Of a stretch of 64,000 bases of DNA, positions 41,984 to 52,590 are shown in pieces; position 1 is the stretch's first letter; the number at the start of each line of letters is the position of its first letter. The stretch is from assembly GCA_963971285.1 (NCBI GenBank), contig OZ020259.1, forward strand, positions 2,046,001-2,110,000, written 5' to 3'. Origin of the DNA: Astropecten irregularis (lineage: Eukaryota; Echinodermata; Asteroidea; Paxillosida; Astropectinidae). A program made the position numbers and the translations under genes. The notes under the pieces are model-generated. The model saw only the letters and a program-made list of their open reading frames with translations, searched no databases and had not been told where the DNA came from.

Positions 41984-42654
41984 CTTTTTCATGGCCAGGA
42001 AGAGTTGATATTATTATGAGTCAATTATCTTTGTTCGTTTGATTCTTTGAAACATTAACATTAGAGCTCTATATTCCGATTATCCGAAGACAAAGCTATA
42101 CATTATTGAAGAAAAATCTCACAAATGACTAATTTAATTGGTTAATCAAGGAAATACAAAAGAATAAATACACAAACAACGTTACTATTAAAACAATCAC
42201 ATTAATTGATCAATGTCAATAACAACAGATATGCAGGAAGCCTGTTTATTTGTGGAGATCCAACTTCCTACAAAATCGTAGATTTATTTTAGGCCTACCA
42301 CAGAATCCTGCCCAAATCATGTCATCACAATACACAATGTCATCATACATCAACATGCATAGGAAAATGTAGGCTGTCAAGATCACATGATACAATTTAT
42401 AACAAAAATCCACCTATTTTATAAGCCAAATCTTAATAAACACGCAGGGAGCTGCGTCGCATGGCAAGTCAGAAATAGAGCAAGAGCCAAGGATATCCCT
42501 CCACTGATTCAGATGTCAACAAAAATCTCAGCAACTGCGAGGCCTATGTTTTTTTAGTCACTGCCGTCCTAGCCTGGACAACGAGTGATTTCACGGAAGT
42601 CCATACTTAGTGAACGATACGCGACAAATTAATTGATTTACGGTGATCACGTAC

Positions 42655-42850
42655 CTGTTAAACTGATGAATCTCTCCCTGAAGTTCTAAGATTCCTTGTC
42701 TCTTTGATATCCACAAATCAGGAAAACTGTCACTGCGTAGCTTCCACAAAATTTAAACGCACGTACCAAAATTATAAGCAGGGAAACTGATCTGCTGCTC
42801 GATCGTCAATAATCGTCTGACCGGTAGCGCGCGATGTACGTGTGTATCAC
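42655..42850 (-). other. LPIN: Candidate non-coding first exon of lipin
   Basis: On the minus strand, CATCAGTTTAACAG is followed by GTACGTGATC, a good donor with GT at 42,654-42,653. There is no ORF. It is placed as the lipin 5' UTR because it is the nearest minus-strand donor facing away from SNRNP48. The start is not determined. Confidence 0.4.
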
Positions 42851-43192
42851 GTGGACAGTATTTAAATCAGGTGACCCATAATAATTCATGAATTATTCAT
42901 AAGTTCCGTATTTAGCTCAATTAAACTTTTCAGAAAAGTATTAGATTATTAAAATAGTTCAATTTACTACAAACTAAAGTTAAAATATAGTTAAATATAT
43001 TTATTAAAATTTATGAAATCTAACACTTGTGTCATAATGAATTATAATTGATTAAAATAATAACAACTTCTGAACGAGTATAAAAAATGGCGCTCTCCAT
43101 CGCGGAATTATTTTTTTAATTTTTCGGCGCTAAACCTTGTGAAACTTATTCAAACGTGATTCATTCGCTTTGAAGAAATAACCACTAAAATA
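42656..43192. promoter_or_regulatory. Putative bidirectional LPIN/SNRNP48 promoter region
   Basis: It separates the candidate lipin 5' exon (minus) from the candidate SNRNP48 first exon (plus). A palindromic CACGTG E-box lies at 42,848-42,853. No TATA box is convincing on either side. CACGTG binds bHLH-ZIP factors (USF, MYC/MAX, MITF/TFE families) in animals; occupancy here is unknown. Confidence 0.4.
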
Positions 43193-43317
43193 GTAAGTAA
43201 AACGTGCTCGATGGGGATATTTTCTTGTCGAAAATGTCTGTATATTGTAGAATATACGACAAAAACTCTTTCGAGGCGACACACGCGGGAAAAATTTCAC
43301 TGACGCCGGCCATCACT

Positions 43318-43363
43318 TGTGCACAAACCCTATGGGACTGCAGTCCCATAGGGTTTGTGCACA
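43318..43363. repeat. 46-bp perfect palindrome
   Basis: TGTGCACAAACCCTATGGGA at 43,318-43,337 continues to a CTGCAG centre and is then exactly mirrored to 43,363. There is no spacer. It sits in the presumed first intron of SNRNP48, about 100 bases before the exon 2 acceptor. Confidence 0.95.
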
Positions 43364-43463
43364 TAGTGTCAAAGTTACATTATGTTATGTGTAATGTCAT
43401 TGGAACTCTTTCCCTTTCATCTCTCTCTATTGTCACTGATCATGCTGATTGTATGTTACCCAG

Positions 43464-46400
43464 GATTAAAACACACCGAGTGGACATTATGACTGATGAA
43501 GAAAGACTGGAAGTTCGCCGGTCAACCATCAACGAGCTGTCTTCCTTCATTGACTCCAGTCAGAAGCAACTGGAGGAGTTACTGAATCGTTTACAATGGA
43601 CCCAGGAGGAGATTTTTGTACGTCAAGTTGTTTTTAAAAATATGAAAGATAAATAAGTTTATGAAAACTATTTTAGTTCAACACAGTGCATTCTGTGGGT
43701 TAAGGACACATTTGGCCATTACCACTCATCCACATCCAAACCATACACACAGTTTTCCTACACAGTAAGTGTGGTATATTGCTTAATGGTATAGTATTGC
43801 TGGCCAACATGAGGTAATCACAAATCTCAATACAAATGTAGATTTTGTCTGGGTTTAGTGCATGCTCACAGTTTCAGTTTTATCTGTAAAAAAGAAGAAA
43901 AAGAAAATGCCTTTTATTTGGATATTCAAATTTCTTTGATTTGAATACAACTAGACGGAGACTGAGAAGAAGATGAAGGTATGTCCCATCAACCCAGACC
44001 ATCTCGTTCCTGAGGCTTCTCTTGAGGAGCACACCCATCAGTGTGAGCTTGTACGCCGCGGCTACTCCAGGGAGGAACAGGTAACCAGCCATACGGCAAG
44101 ATGGAACAAATACAACCATGGGTCGATAGCATATTTGCATTATAACACTGATCTTAATTCTGAGCTACCTGCACACCACAGTTAATAACACAACTGGTTT
44201 TTTCCTGTGCTAAGTGTGGCATCTGGAATACCACAATACATCACAGTGAAGTTTTCTTGGCAATGCGTGGTTTATGATCCAGTCTCCCTTGTGGAGACGG
44301 TGGTTAGCAGCTCTTGTCTTGTGTAGTGAATGTAGAGGGTTAGGTTTAAGATTGATCTTAAGATGTGATATCTCTCCACATTGCTATAAATAACATTACG
44401 TCACATTACAATTGACTGATTGTGATTTTAACAACTTTAGGGAGTTTACAAAACAGAGGCTCAGGCTCCGTCTCAGGCTCAGGCTCCATTTTGTGAATCT
44501 ATTCTAAAATAACGGGTATCAAAATAGAGACTTTTGGCTACGGCTCTGATGTACATTCTCTGGTTTGAAAAGAAAAAACAGAGCTTCAGCCACAACCTTT
44601 ATTTTCAGCATATGGATGAGAGAGCCAGAGCCTAAGCCTGAGTCTCTGTTTAGTAAATGCACCCCCCCCCCCCACATTAAGATTAATCTGAGTGTTTTCA
44701 TAAACTCATTCTCAATGCAATTCAACGTCTCAAATAATAAAAGTCTCATAATTCAGATGCATAATAGGATGTGTATGTACATGTATGTGTTTGTGTGAGG
44801 GATGTTTAATTCCACAATAAATCCTTCATTTTTCTCTCCGGTTTGGATACAGAAGAACCTTCCAAGCTCCCATAGCTTCTTCTACGAAAAAGCGCCCTCT
44901 GTTGTTCCAGTGATGATAGGTAAGTCACCAGTCTGCACCACAGTGCTTTATTAACCTGAATGAAATTGCAGTCAATGAAATACAGTCCCATTCCTAGGGG
45001 GCTTACGAAACGGAGGCTCAGGCTCAGGCTCCGGCTCCAACTTTGACATCCATACGCTGAAAATATTGGTTGTGGTTTTTCATTGAAGCTGAAGCTCTTG
45101 TTTTCCTTTTCGAACTAAAGAATCTACTTCCGAACCGCTGCTAAAAGCTTCTATTTTGATACCCGTTATTTCAGAATGGATTCATGAAAATGGGGCCGAA
45201 GCCCGAGACGGAGCCTGAGCCTCCGTTTCGTTAACGCCCCTAGTGTGGAAAAGGTTTATAATTATAACATTGGGTCAATTTCTGTATCATACTTCACAGT
45301 GATTATATTAGAAATTGTATTTAATTTCAAGATTACAATTTAATCGAACCTTTGCTTCTAATCCTTAGACAAAGAGTCGCAGAGGGAGATTCTGAGCAGA
45401 GTTCCAGGATTATCAGGTAAATAACAAAGCTCATTCAGTCCGAAGGCTCACCGTATCGTCGTCAGGATGGGCCCCTGAGAATAGGACATCAGGTCCCATG
45501 TGCTAGGAATGAATGATCTGCTAATTGATTGCCAGTTTCCACTTTACATTTGTCCTTATACATCCATTCAATTGTACATCCAGATTTCCCTTTCTGTAAT
45601 AGGAAAGTCATTTTCAAATTTGTCTGGTCCGTCTTCATTTTCCTGTGTGGCGGTCTCAGCTGTCTCCCATTCTCAGCTGTCCTCTTACCAAATATGGTAA
45701 AATATGTCATGCCATCTCTGCGCACAACAATGGGATAGTCGTCCGTTTAAGTGGCGTGTTATGTCCGGCTACGTTATGGGGACAGCTGAGACCGGGATAC
45801 AGCTGAGACTGCCACACTGGTACATCAGCACTCTGCAATAAGAATCATTGCATTTGGAATGATCCGTGAGATGCTTTATTGAGTATACTCACAGCTCCTT
45901 GGCAGGATCTGTTACTACCAATGAACTGGTACACTGGAAAACCACTATAGAGAAAGACAACAGAAGATATCCATGGCTCCCACTGTACTTGTTAGAGCGG
46001 CGTTCTAAGTATGTGCCCATGTTACCAGCTGTTCAGTACCCGCAGGGTACCAGTGAAATAATACATCCTATCTGAACAAGAACACCATTGTCTTGACGAC
46101 GGTTATTTATTACCCAGTGTACCACAGATGCTGACAGACTAATTTCCTTTCTTTTCACAGTGAGCGAGCACAAACACCCAAGGCAGGTGGTCTCTCATTC
46201 TCGCTGGCTCTCCAAATTATATCCTTAAACTGTATCCTCTTTGTTGTACATCACAAATGTATTTTAGAGTTTATATCAGGAGGGGCTGGATAGCTCAGGT
46301 GGTAGAGCATTGATACATGAGTTCCAAGGTCAATGGATCAAGAATCATTTGGGTGGATGAATATTTGTCACCGAGTCTGTTAATTTAGTCAATTGTTGTA

Positions 46401-49131
46401 AAACAAAAGGATGCATGTTTTGAAATTGTTGTTATCAATCTTTTGGATAAAGATAGTATGTGATTGATAGGTTGTTGGGTGATTGCCTTGTTGTCCCCTT
46501 TCTCATTGCTGGGGTCCCGCGCCATTGTCTTAGTGCCCCTTCAAGTACCTCAGTATATTCTTTCACTTAGTGAAGTTGCCCTGCCCCTCTAAGGGCGGCT
46601 GCCACATGATGCAACTTGGAAGCAACTGACTGCACTGGATCTCTTTGGTAGCACAATATTTTTGTTTGTCAGATTCAATACTGACTTGGGGAAAATTGTA
46701 TGTAAAAAGTTGAAAGGAGAATGATTATCTTTTTGAAGGTTGTAGATATTAAGCTTGCCCTTCACCGATGTAGATGAGCACTGCATACTCAGTGCTTTTG
46801 AGTTTTTACAGTGCTTTTGAGTGCGCATGAAAAAATAATGTGCTGGCTCAGGTGGGATTCGAACCCACAAAGGTTGAAGGTTTTGAAAGTTGCCTGGAAT
46901 TGATTGCCTGCGACTTGCCTTGTGTGACGTGGACCTAAGAAGTTCTCAGTTCTTGCTCACAATGGCAGACATGCATTGCAGATTTTTTTTTCAACACCCT
47001 TGTTGCCATGGAATTGACCAATCAAGATCTCGCAATCAACGGTTGTCTGCAAGATTTTTTTTGTCGGAATCCTTGCTTGACCGATGACCTTGAGTTTTCT
47101 TTTCGTTCATTCCGCAGGGAGATCACTGGACAAGGACGTACCGCTGACCGTCGATGCAATGGATAAAGCCTTCACGTCAGCAGAGAAGCTGGCCATCCAC
47201 CTAGCTGTCTTAGAGAAAGCTAAGATGTCCAAGAGGCAGCAAGCTGTCTCCCTTCAAGAGCTGGAGTACGATCCGGATGCACTGCTCAAAAAAGGCAAGT
47301 ATCCAGTCCGTGGATGTAGAGTGTATATTTTTTGGAATTTGGAATTTTTACATTTTAAAACAGATTATGATTATATTGATTAAAAAGCTGCATCCTTTTT
47401 GAGTGATCCCCCATGTACCGTTTCTCAGGTTGCAGCATTGTTAATGTTGCGCGTATCTTAAAATGATACTTGGGATGAAGCGGTATGTGAGTGGTGTCAT
47501 GGCTTCTGACTGCCAAACGGACAAAGATAATTGACTATAGGGACACCACCAAAGAAGTGCTGGATAGGTCAGTTGGTAAGAGCGCCGGTATGGTATTCAG
47601 GAGGTTGCTGTTACTTAGAATCCTGCTCCAGTCAATTTTTATTTGTCCAGTTTTCAATAATTTTAAAACAGAATAGACAATATGAATGTGGGTGTTCTTC
47701 AATAGATGCTATCGTCTTCATTAAAAGATTGCATTAAAATCTATGGTTAGCATAAGCCCAGTTTTTGACCTTATCTTTTTGAGCAGACAACGCCAACAAG
47801 CCCAAGAGTCGCCTGGAGATTCTGGCCGAGATAAGGGACTACAAGCGCCGTCGCCAGAGTTACAGAGCCAAGAACGTTCACATCACAAGGCGGACTCAGA
47901 CTGAGGTCAGAAACAGTCTTTCTTTGACAGAAATCCTCTCAAAAATTGCTCTGTTAAGCCCTTTTGGCTGTTAATTTAGCAGGAGGTCTCCATTCAAATC
48001 CCGCCTGAGAAAACCTGTCAATATTAAGATTTCTCTTCTAGGTGCTTAAGCTACTGATTATACAGTGCTATAAAGGGAAGTGACATGCAAGCTTTGACTA
48101 TTTGTTCAGTTAAGCCTTTCCGACCTTTCTGGCTGCTTCTAGCAGGAGGTCCCAGGTTCAAATCCCACCTGAGGAAACTTGTAAAGATTTGTCCTCCTTT
48201 GGTGCTTAAAGCTTCTGATTATACAGTTGGAAGTGGCATGCAAGCTTGGACTAATTTCGTTGTGTGATCTCTTACATAAGACTAACAATTAATAATGTAT
48301 GTTTTGTGCATACCTTCGTCAATACAAATTTTGTTGGTGTTTATAAAATTTGAATATTTTGTCAGTACAAGTAATTTTAGACTTCGATAAAGATCCTGCT
48401 AGGATCGAAACGTGTCAGGCCCTCCTAATTCCAAGCATTTTCATATTTTGTGTTTGTAGGTTATGAGGGAGATCATTGAGGCGCAGATGAGCGAGATTAA
48501 ACAAGCCATAGAAGGCATTGACAGATCAGAAGAAGGCTCGGAGCACAGAGGGGGCTCTCCAAGTCCGAGTCAGTCGCGATCCCGCGACGTCAGCCGCAGT
48601 CCTTCCCGCTTCCGATCCAGACGGGATGACGACGGCCGGAATGACTACAGCCGGGATGACCGGGAGCACCGGGAGCGCAGACCATCCAAGCGATCCCGCC
48701 GTGAGGACGATTATCCAGCTAGACGTGGCTCTCACAGGTCACGCGACGAGTTGAGTCGAAGCCCAGGATCTTCTACCTCTAGACGTGATGACAATCGTTC
48801 TAGAGACAGGAACAGTAAAGACGAGGAAGTCTCTCAGAGTCCGCGCATTAAGGTGGAGGCGATGGAGACGTCACAATCACGAGAATCAAGTCCCGGACAC
48901 TTGAGGAAGAACCAGAGCCGTGAGCTGCTCGGCACGCCTTCTGTACCTGGAGACGGGGAAGCTATTCGTGTCAAGGTGGAGGAGGAGTCTGAGCCTGGGA
49001 GTCGGAGCCCGTCTCAAGGACGAGGAGAGGACAGAGAGCAAGGAGGCAGCAGACGTCATCATCATCATCAGCATCGCTCCAAGCACAAGCATCGTCACAA
49101 GCACCGACATCACAGCAGAGACAGCAGATAG
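43464..49131 (+). CDS. SNRNP48: U11/U12 snRNP 48 kDa protein (7 coding exons, 445 aa)
   Basis: U11-48K helps the U11/U12 di-snRNP recognise the 5' splice site of minor (U12-type) introns in the nucleus. Coding exons: 43489-43617, 43955-44080, 44853-44919, 45369-45416, 47118-47294, 47787-47905, 48460-49131. Phases agree and total 1,338 nt. The CHHC zinc finger is intact: C53, H59, H69, C73 in CPINPDHLVPEASLEEHTHQ-C. Exon 6 encodes LEILAEIRDYKRRRQSYRAK and NVHIT, the strongest family signature. The last exon is RS-rich and ends in a His/Arg tail. It is longer than human SNRNP48 (339 aa), mainly in that tail. The ATG at 43,489 begins MTDEERLEVRR. The intron after exon 5 uses a GC donor. A non-coding exon ending at 43,192 (donor GTAAGT) is likely. 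Confidence 0.92.
43955..44080 (+). CDS. SNRNP48: SNRNP48 zinc-finger exon
   Basis: It encodes TETEKKMKVCPINPDH through GYSREEQ (42 codons, phase 0 at both ends), with acceptor ACAACTAG and donor GTAACC. The C-x5-H-x9-H-x3-C spacing is exactly that of the CHHC finger. Confidence 0.92.
44265..44355 (-). repeat. Single dispersed copy of the 83-bp satellite monomer
   Basis: The minus strand reads CTAACCCTCTACATTCACTA, then CACAAGACAAGAGCTGCTAA and CCGTCTCCACAAGGG, in the same order as the satellite monomer at 13,955-14,741. Confidence 0.7.
44438..44665. mobile_element. Foldback MITE (GGCTCAGGCTCC arms) in SNRNP48 intron
   Basis: Left ACAAAACAGAGGCTCAGGCT and right AGCCTGAGTCTCTGTTTAGT form inverted ends. 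The interior matches 13,229-13,437. Confidence 0.65.
44996..45241. mobile_element. Foldback MITE (GGGGGCTTACGAAACGGAGG), fuller copy
   Basis: GGGGGCTTACGAAACGGAGG on the left and CCTCCGTTTCGTTAACGCCCC on the right are inverted. The interior carries GAAGCTGAAGCTC and TTTTGATACCCGTTATTTC as in related copies. Confidence 0.75.
46845..46885 (-). repeat. tRNA 3'-half-like fragment
   Basis: The minus strand GTGGGTTCGAATCCCACCTG is a perfect T-arm with B box, but no matching D-arm is found at the expected distance, so it is not called a tRNA gene. Confidence 0.45.
47118..47294 (+). CDS. SNRNP48: SNRNP48 coding exon 5, with GC splice donor
   Basis: It encodes RSLDKDVPLTVDAMDKAFTS, continues to LLKK and ends with one base of an Asp codon. 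The following intron starts GCAAGT at 47,295. The upstream GT-free AAAG|GCAAGT is the usual context of GC-AG introns, and only this site keeps the frame with the exon at 47,787 (phase 1). Confidence 0.88.
47410..47650 (+). repeat. tRNA-derived repeat with long leader
   Basis: It starts near TTTCTCAGGTTGCAGCATTG, then CATGGCTTCTGACTGCCAAA and ATAATTGACTATAGGGACAC, then the tRNA-like GATAGGTCAGTTGGTAAGAG, ending CCTGCTCCAGTCAATTTTTA. It is inside the GC-AG intron of SNRNP48. Confidence 0.7.
47940..48260 (+). repeat. Two direct copies of a B-box-containing repeat
   Basis: TAGCAGGAGGTCTCCATTCA and CTAGCAGGAGGTCCCAGGTT head two ~140-bp blocks. Each then has AAATCCC-CCTGAG, TGGTGCTTAAAGCT-like and CATGCAAGCTT words. 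They are diverged tandem copies in the last SNRNP48 intron. Confidence 0.65.
48389..48440 (+). repeat. GATCCT-stem / GAAACG repeat next to an acceptor
   Basis: CGATAAAGATCCTGCTAGGA is followed by TCGAAACGTGTCAGGCCCTC. It lies only about 20 bases upstream of the acceptor TGTGTTTGTAG of the last SNRNP48 exon. Confidence 0.7.
48460..49131 (+). CDS. SNRNP48: SNRNP48 last exon, RS/His-rich tail
   Basis: It encodes VMREIIEAQMSEIKQAIEGI (the conserved helix), then about 180 residues of SR/RS/RD-rich sequence and a His/Arg/Lys tail (HHHHQHRSKHKHRHKHRHHS) to TAG at 49,129. Such tails mediate contacts among splicing factors. Confidence 0.9.
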   Translation, partial: VMREIIEAQMSEIKQAIEGIDRSEEGSEHRGGSPSPSQSRSRDVSRSPSRFRSRRDDDGRNDYSRDDREHRERRPSKRSRREDDYPARRGSHRSRDELSRSPGSSTSRRDDNRSRDRNSKDEEVSQSPRIKVEAMETSQSRESSPGHLRKNQSRELLGTPSVPGDGEAIRVKVEEESEPGSRSPSQGRGEDREQGGSRRHHHHQHRSKHKHRHKHRHHSRDSR

Positions 49132-49640
49132 AAGGTAGGCCCTTGAAAACCACAATAGTCCTGACTATTTTAAAAGTTTGTAAGATTTGTAAAATATTTG
49201 GGAGCGAAACTGTAATTCTGGTTGGGCCCAGTCACTGAAAAACCTGGCCAGGTCTGAGCTTTGCCTTGGGTCTTGAGATTCTGTAATCCCTAGCCTTGAA
49301 CTATCAATTTCAACCCCCTGCTGTGTCCTGGACCATAGTTGGTATAAACCCGATAGACAGATTGAGTCCACATTGATCATGGACTGTATTCAGAAGCCAG
49401 GCCTCATTAACTTCAAGCAGCTCTATTGTAGTGAAGTTCAAGAATGACAAGAGGAGGATTTTAGGCCTGAAGGCCTTGGCCTGGCCAGGCTCTTCATTGG
49501 CCGGGCCTGACCAGTATTGTTAGGTCCTCCTCCATAGGCTGAGATTATTTACCAAACCAACTCACCTGGAATATTATGTTTCGGGCTGTTTTCATTATTA
49601 ATTTGTTTGGCCAATCAAAATAAAGGGTCTTTATTCAGTA
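49132..49640 (+). terminator. SNRNP48: SNRNP48 3' UTR with polyadenylation signal
   Basis: AATAAA at 49,619-49,624, about 490 bases after the stop, with T-rich sequence following. It is the first good signal downstream. Confidence 0.55.
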
Positions 49641-51111
49641 AGGTAACTAAGGTTTGGCCTTTTCAACATGTTCACTGTTAAGAAGCTAAGTGCTCGATGG
49701 CTCAAGATGTTGGCTGAAAGGTAGCGACGTTTCGGCTGCAGACTGCTAGCCTTGATCAAGCTGATGAAGACACTTGCGTTGTCTTAATGTATACTGTACA
49801 ATCATATACATGTACACACGATGCTGTATCATATACAGTCTTTATGAAGTGATAAGCATACATACTGTACCCTTTGCAGTGAGGTCTGTGTAGCGCCCTC
49901 TATTGGGGATTTCAGGTCAGGGAGAATCTTCTAGACCTTCTGTTTACTCTGCATGTCTGTAGCGGAGGCTGCTGGTTGCATTAATGTAATCACCACGCTC
50001 ACATTAGACATAGTTTGCATATTTGTAATTCTTCTCCTAAGTTCCATTCGTCTCATCATTCCTCTGGAGTTCTTGTCACAACTATGTCAGTTTTTTTCTG
50101 TAACAAGCTGACCTTGTGACCTTTCTCAATTTATCACGTACAAGGAGTGTTCTGGATTTACTATGTCTGCTGGATAGACACATTCAGTTTTGGCAAAATA
50201 ATCTGTGTACGCACAGTGTATGACTAACGCTTGCATTTAGAATATAGCACAGACTTGAAATTTTGTGAAACATTTGGGAATATGTCTGTACTGGGTTGGA
50301 TTTCACAAAGTGCTAAGATTAATCTTTGTTGTAAATTGATCTTAATTGCTTAGCAATGTGTGATGTCATAATACATTTACATGTATCACTATGGTGACAG
50401 CTCAGAGTTAAGATTATCATTTCGTGAATCGGCAACTGGACTGCATTGCTACATATTCAGATTAAGATTAATCTTAATGTGGTTGTCTGTATCACCATGG
50501 TGATTGCCATTATGACATCACACGTTGCTTAGCAACTATGATCGATTCGCATTAAAAGATCAATCTTCAGTGCTCTGTGAAACTGATGTCATTAGTTTTA
50601 ATAGTTGATGAGCAGCTTGCAGTAGTTTAGTAATATTTTACAATTTTCCTTGGATCAGCTGATTTCTTCTTTTTTTCGCTTGACTCTAATGACTCTTACA
50701 TGTATGCCATAAAAAAATGAAAAAAAACTGTTCAAAGTATGGTAAAGATTAGAATTTCCTCGTTTTTTTGTTAAGTCTGAGTTGCATGCCTCATTGATTA
50801 CATGTTTATGTACAGTGTATGTCTTTTGAAATCCTGCCTGGGCCTACCGCCTACATGTACTGTGACACCTATCATGCCAGTAGACCCTGTCTACCATTCA
50901 AAGAACCCCCTTCCCCCATGGCCACCCTAGCCCCCTTCCCCTCTTTGTCACCAAGAGGCCAAACACTGCAGCCAGACGCCCCTCATTTAGCATTGATCAG
51001 CAACTCATGAGGAGTCAGCAGGGTTACGATTCATTCCTCATCCTCTAGAAGGTTTAAACTCCGGGTTGTTCATCAGCCGTGATAACTTGATGACTCTCTC
51101 TATCTCAGATA

Positions 51112-51589
51112 TTAAAGAGGATCTTCAACACTCAACAAACCTCGCTTTATTTGTTAGAACTATAATCATTAAATTACTTGACTTGAGAAAAAAAAAATTA
51201 TCTCACACTGAACACAGAAAGAGAGTCTTTTGGATGATTTTTCTCTCCACATGCTCAACCCGCAAGCTAACCCAAAATTGAAACTGTCTGAATTTCGTCA
51301 ATGGGGGCAGCAGACATTTCATGAAAATGTCTGCTATTAAATGAATAGCTCATGACGTCATATTACGGAGCCTTTTCATGAAATGTCTGCTGCCCCCATT
51401 GACGAAATTCAGACAGTTTCAATTTTGGGTTAGCTTGCGGGTTGAGCATGTGGAGAGAAAAATCATCCAAAAGACTCTCTTTCTGTGTTCAGTGTGAGAT
51501 AATTTTTTTTTTTCTCATGTCAAGTAATTTAATGATTATAGTTCTAACAAATAAAGCGAGGTTTGTTGAGTGTTGAAGATCCTCTTTAA
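51112..51589. mobile_element. Long foldback element with ~216-bp arms
   Basis: The left arm 51,112-51,327 and right arm 51,373-51,589 are almost exact reverse complements, differing at a poly-A length and one nearby position; the spacer is 45 bp. The ends are TTAAAGAGGATCTTCAACAC and its complement. There is no transposase. Near-identity of the arms suggests recent origin or gene conversion. Confidence 0.85.
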
Positions 51590-51593
51590 AGGA

Positions 51594-51910
51594 AAAAGGT
51601 GATCAAAGTCACGCGATGTCGTGTTGCTGATAGCGACATTTCGGCTGCTGGTACTGCTAGCCTTCATCAGGCAACTGAAGAACTGGATGCTGCGGTGTCC
51701 GTTATATCCCGTATGGCGGGATTCGCATTCACAATAAGTTGATCAGCGGACTGTGGACGGGTCACTCCAGCGGACATCGTACGGTTCACTCTGAGGTCAG
51801 CTGCAGACACAGTTGAGTTCTTCAGTTGCCTGATGAAGGCCAGCAGTACCAGCAGCCGAAATGTCACTACCACCTTTTTTCCCTATCTGTATCCACCGCG
51901 ATGAATAATC
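51594..51910. repeat. Inverted pair of hammerhead-like repeats with spacer
   Basis: The left copy (minus-strand motif 51,635-51,670) and right copy (plus-strand motif 51,830-51,865) both have CTGATGA-A-GGC...GCC-GAAATGTC. They are separated by about 160 bp of other sequence. Both carry GAAATGTC instead of GAAACGTC. Confidence 0.55.
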
Positions 51911-52590
51911 CTTTCCACTCTCTCTTTCTGAACTTCCCAGGCAATGACTCATTCATCGCCTTCTGATTACCAAATGATTCCGTCATTTCTACTAGGGTTG
52001 CCTCTTGATGCCTCCTGATGCTAAACTGTCTGGTTATATTACCCTGGCTCCCTGAACACGAGCTAAATGTTGATCTAACGTCTGCCGTCAGCTTTCAGTA
52101 CATTGTCAATATTAGACTAGCGGTGCAGGTCGGCAAGTGTATAGGCCTACAGGTCAAGAATTTCATTATTTGCTCAAGGATATTGCTTTTTTACAGCTCG
52201 CCGAAAATATTATAGTCTTTGTCAACTTTACATAAGGCTTGACATTAAGGTTAGATTTTACATCTCCAAAAAAATGGAAGTTTGCCAACGTACATTTATA
52301 CATACAGTATAAGTTATGGAGTCTCAACAGAGTTTTACATAAATCAGGGAGGGAGTTCAAAGCTGGAAGTATTGAAAACCGGAATGACTGGAAGCGACGA
52401 TGAAAGGCTCGTCTGAGGACGATCTACGGAGAGAGAGAGGGCAGGAACTTTGTTTGTTCGTGGCCTTCCTCCATGGTTCATTGAAAGGGCATTCATATAT
52501 TTTTTTCTTGCCCTAAGGGCAGCCTCTGTAGTATTTGTAAGAGAAAGAGCTCAGTATTTAATGGACCATGTGACGGGGCACTAGTAGAGG

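Larger units (their letters stand above)
34183..42654 (-). other. LPIN: Presumed long first intron of lipin
   Basis: No coding exon is seen. It holds GTGTCCCAAAT element copies (34,609-34,745 and 39,251-39,388), an (AAAC)n run near 36,270-36,295, a poly-C tract at about 37,184-37,198, a large foldback at 37,473-37,707, a foldback remnant near 38,330-38,490, a hammerhead-like repeat at 39,885-39,945, a tRNA-like remnant near 41,718 and a 29-bp inverted repeat at 41,870-41,983. Intron status rests on the donor at 42,654 and is an inference. Confidence 0.5.

Noticed and set aside
43204..43488. In-frame N-terminal extension of SNRNP48 from an ATG at 43,204
   Set aside because: The stretch includes the 46-bp palindrome, a good donor just before it and an acceptor at 43,461-43,463; the family N-terminus aligns from 43,489.
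46161..46190. Possible small SNRNP48 exon after TTTCTTTTCACAG
   Set aside because: A 26-nt exon there would break the frame with the exon at 47,118, while direct joining of 45,416 to 47,118 is in phase.
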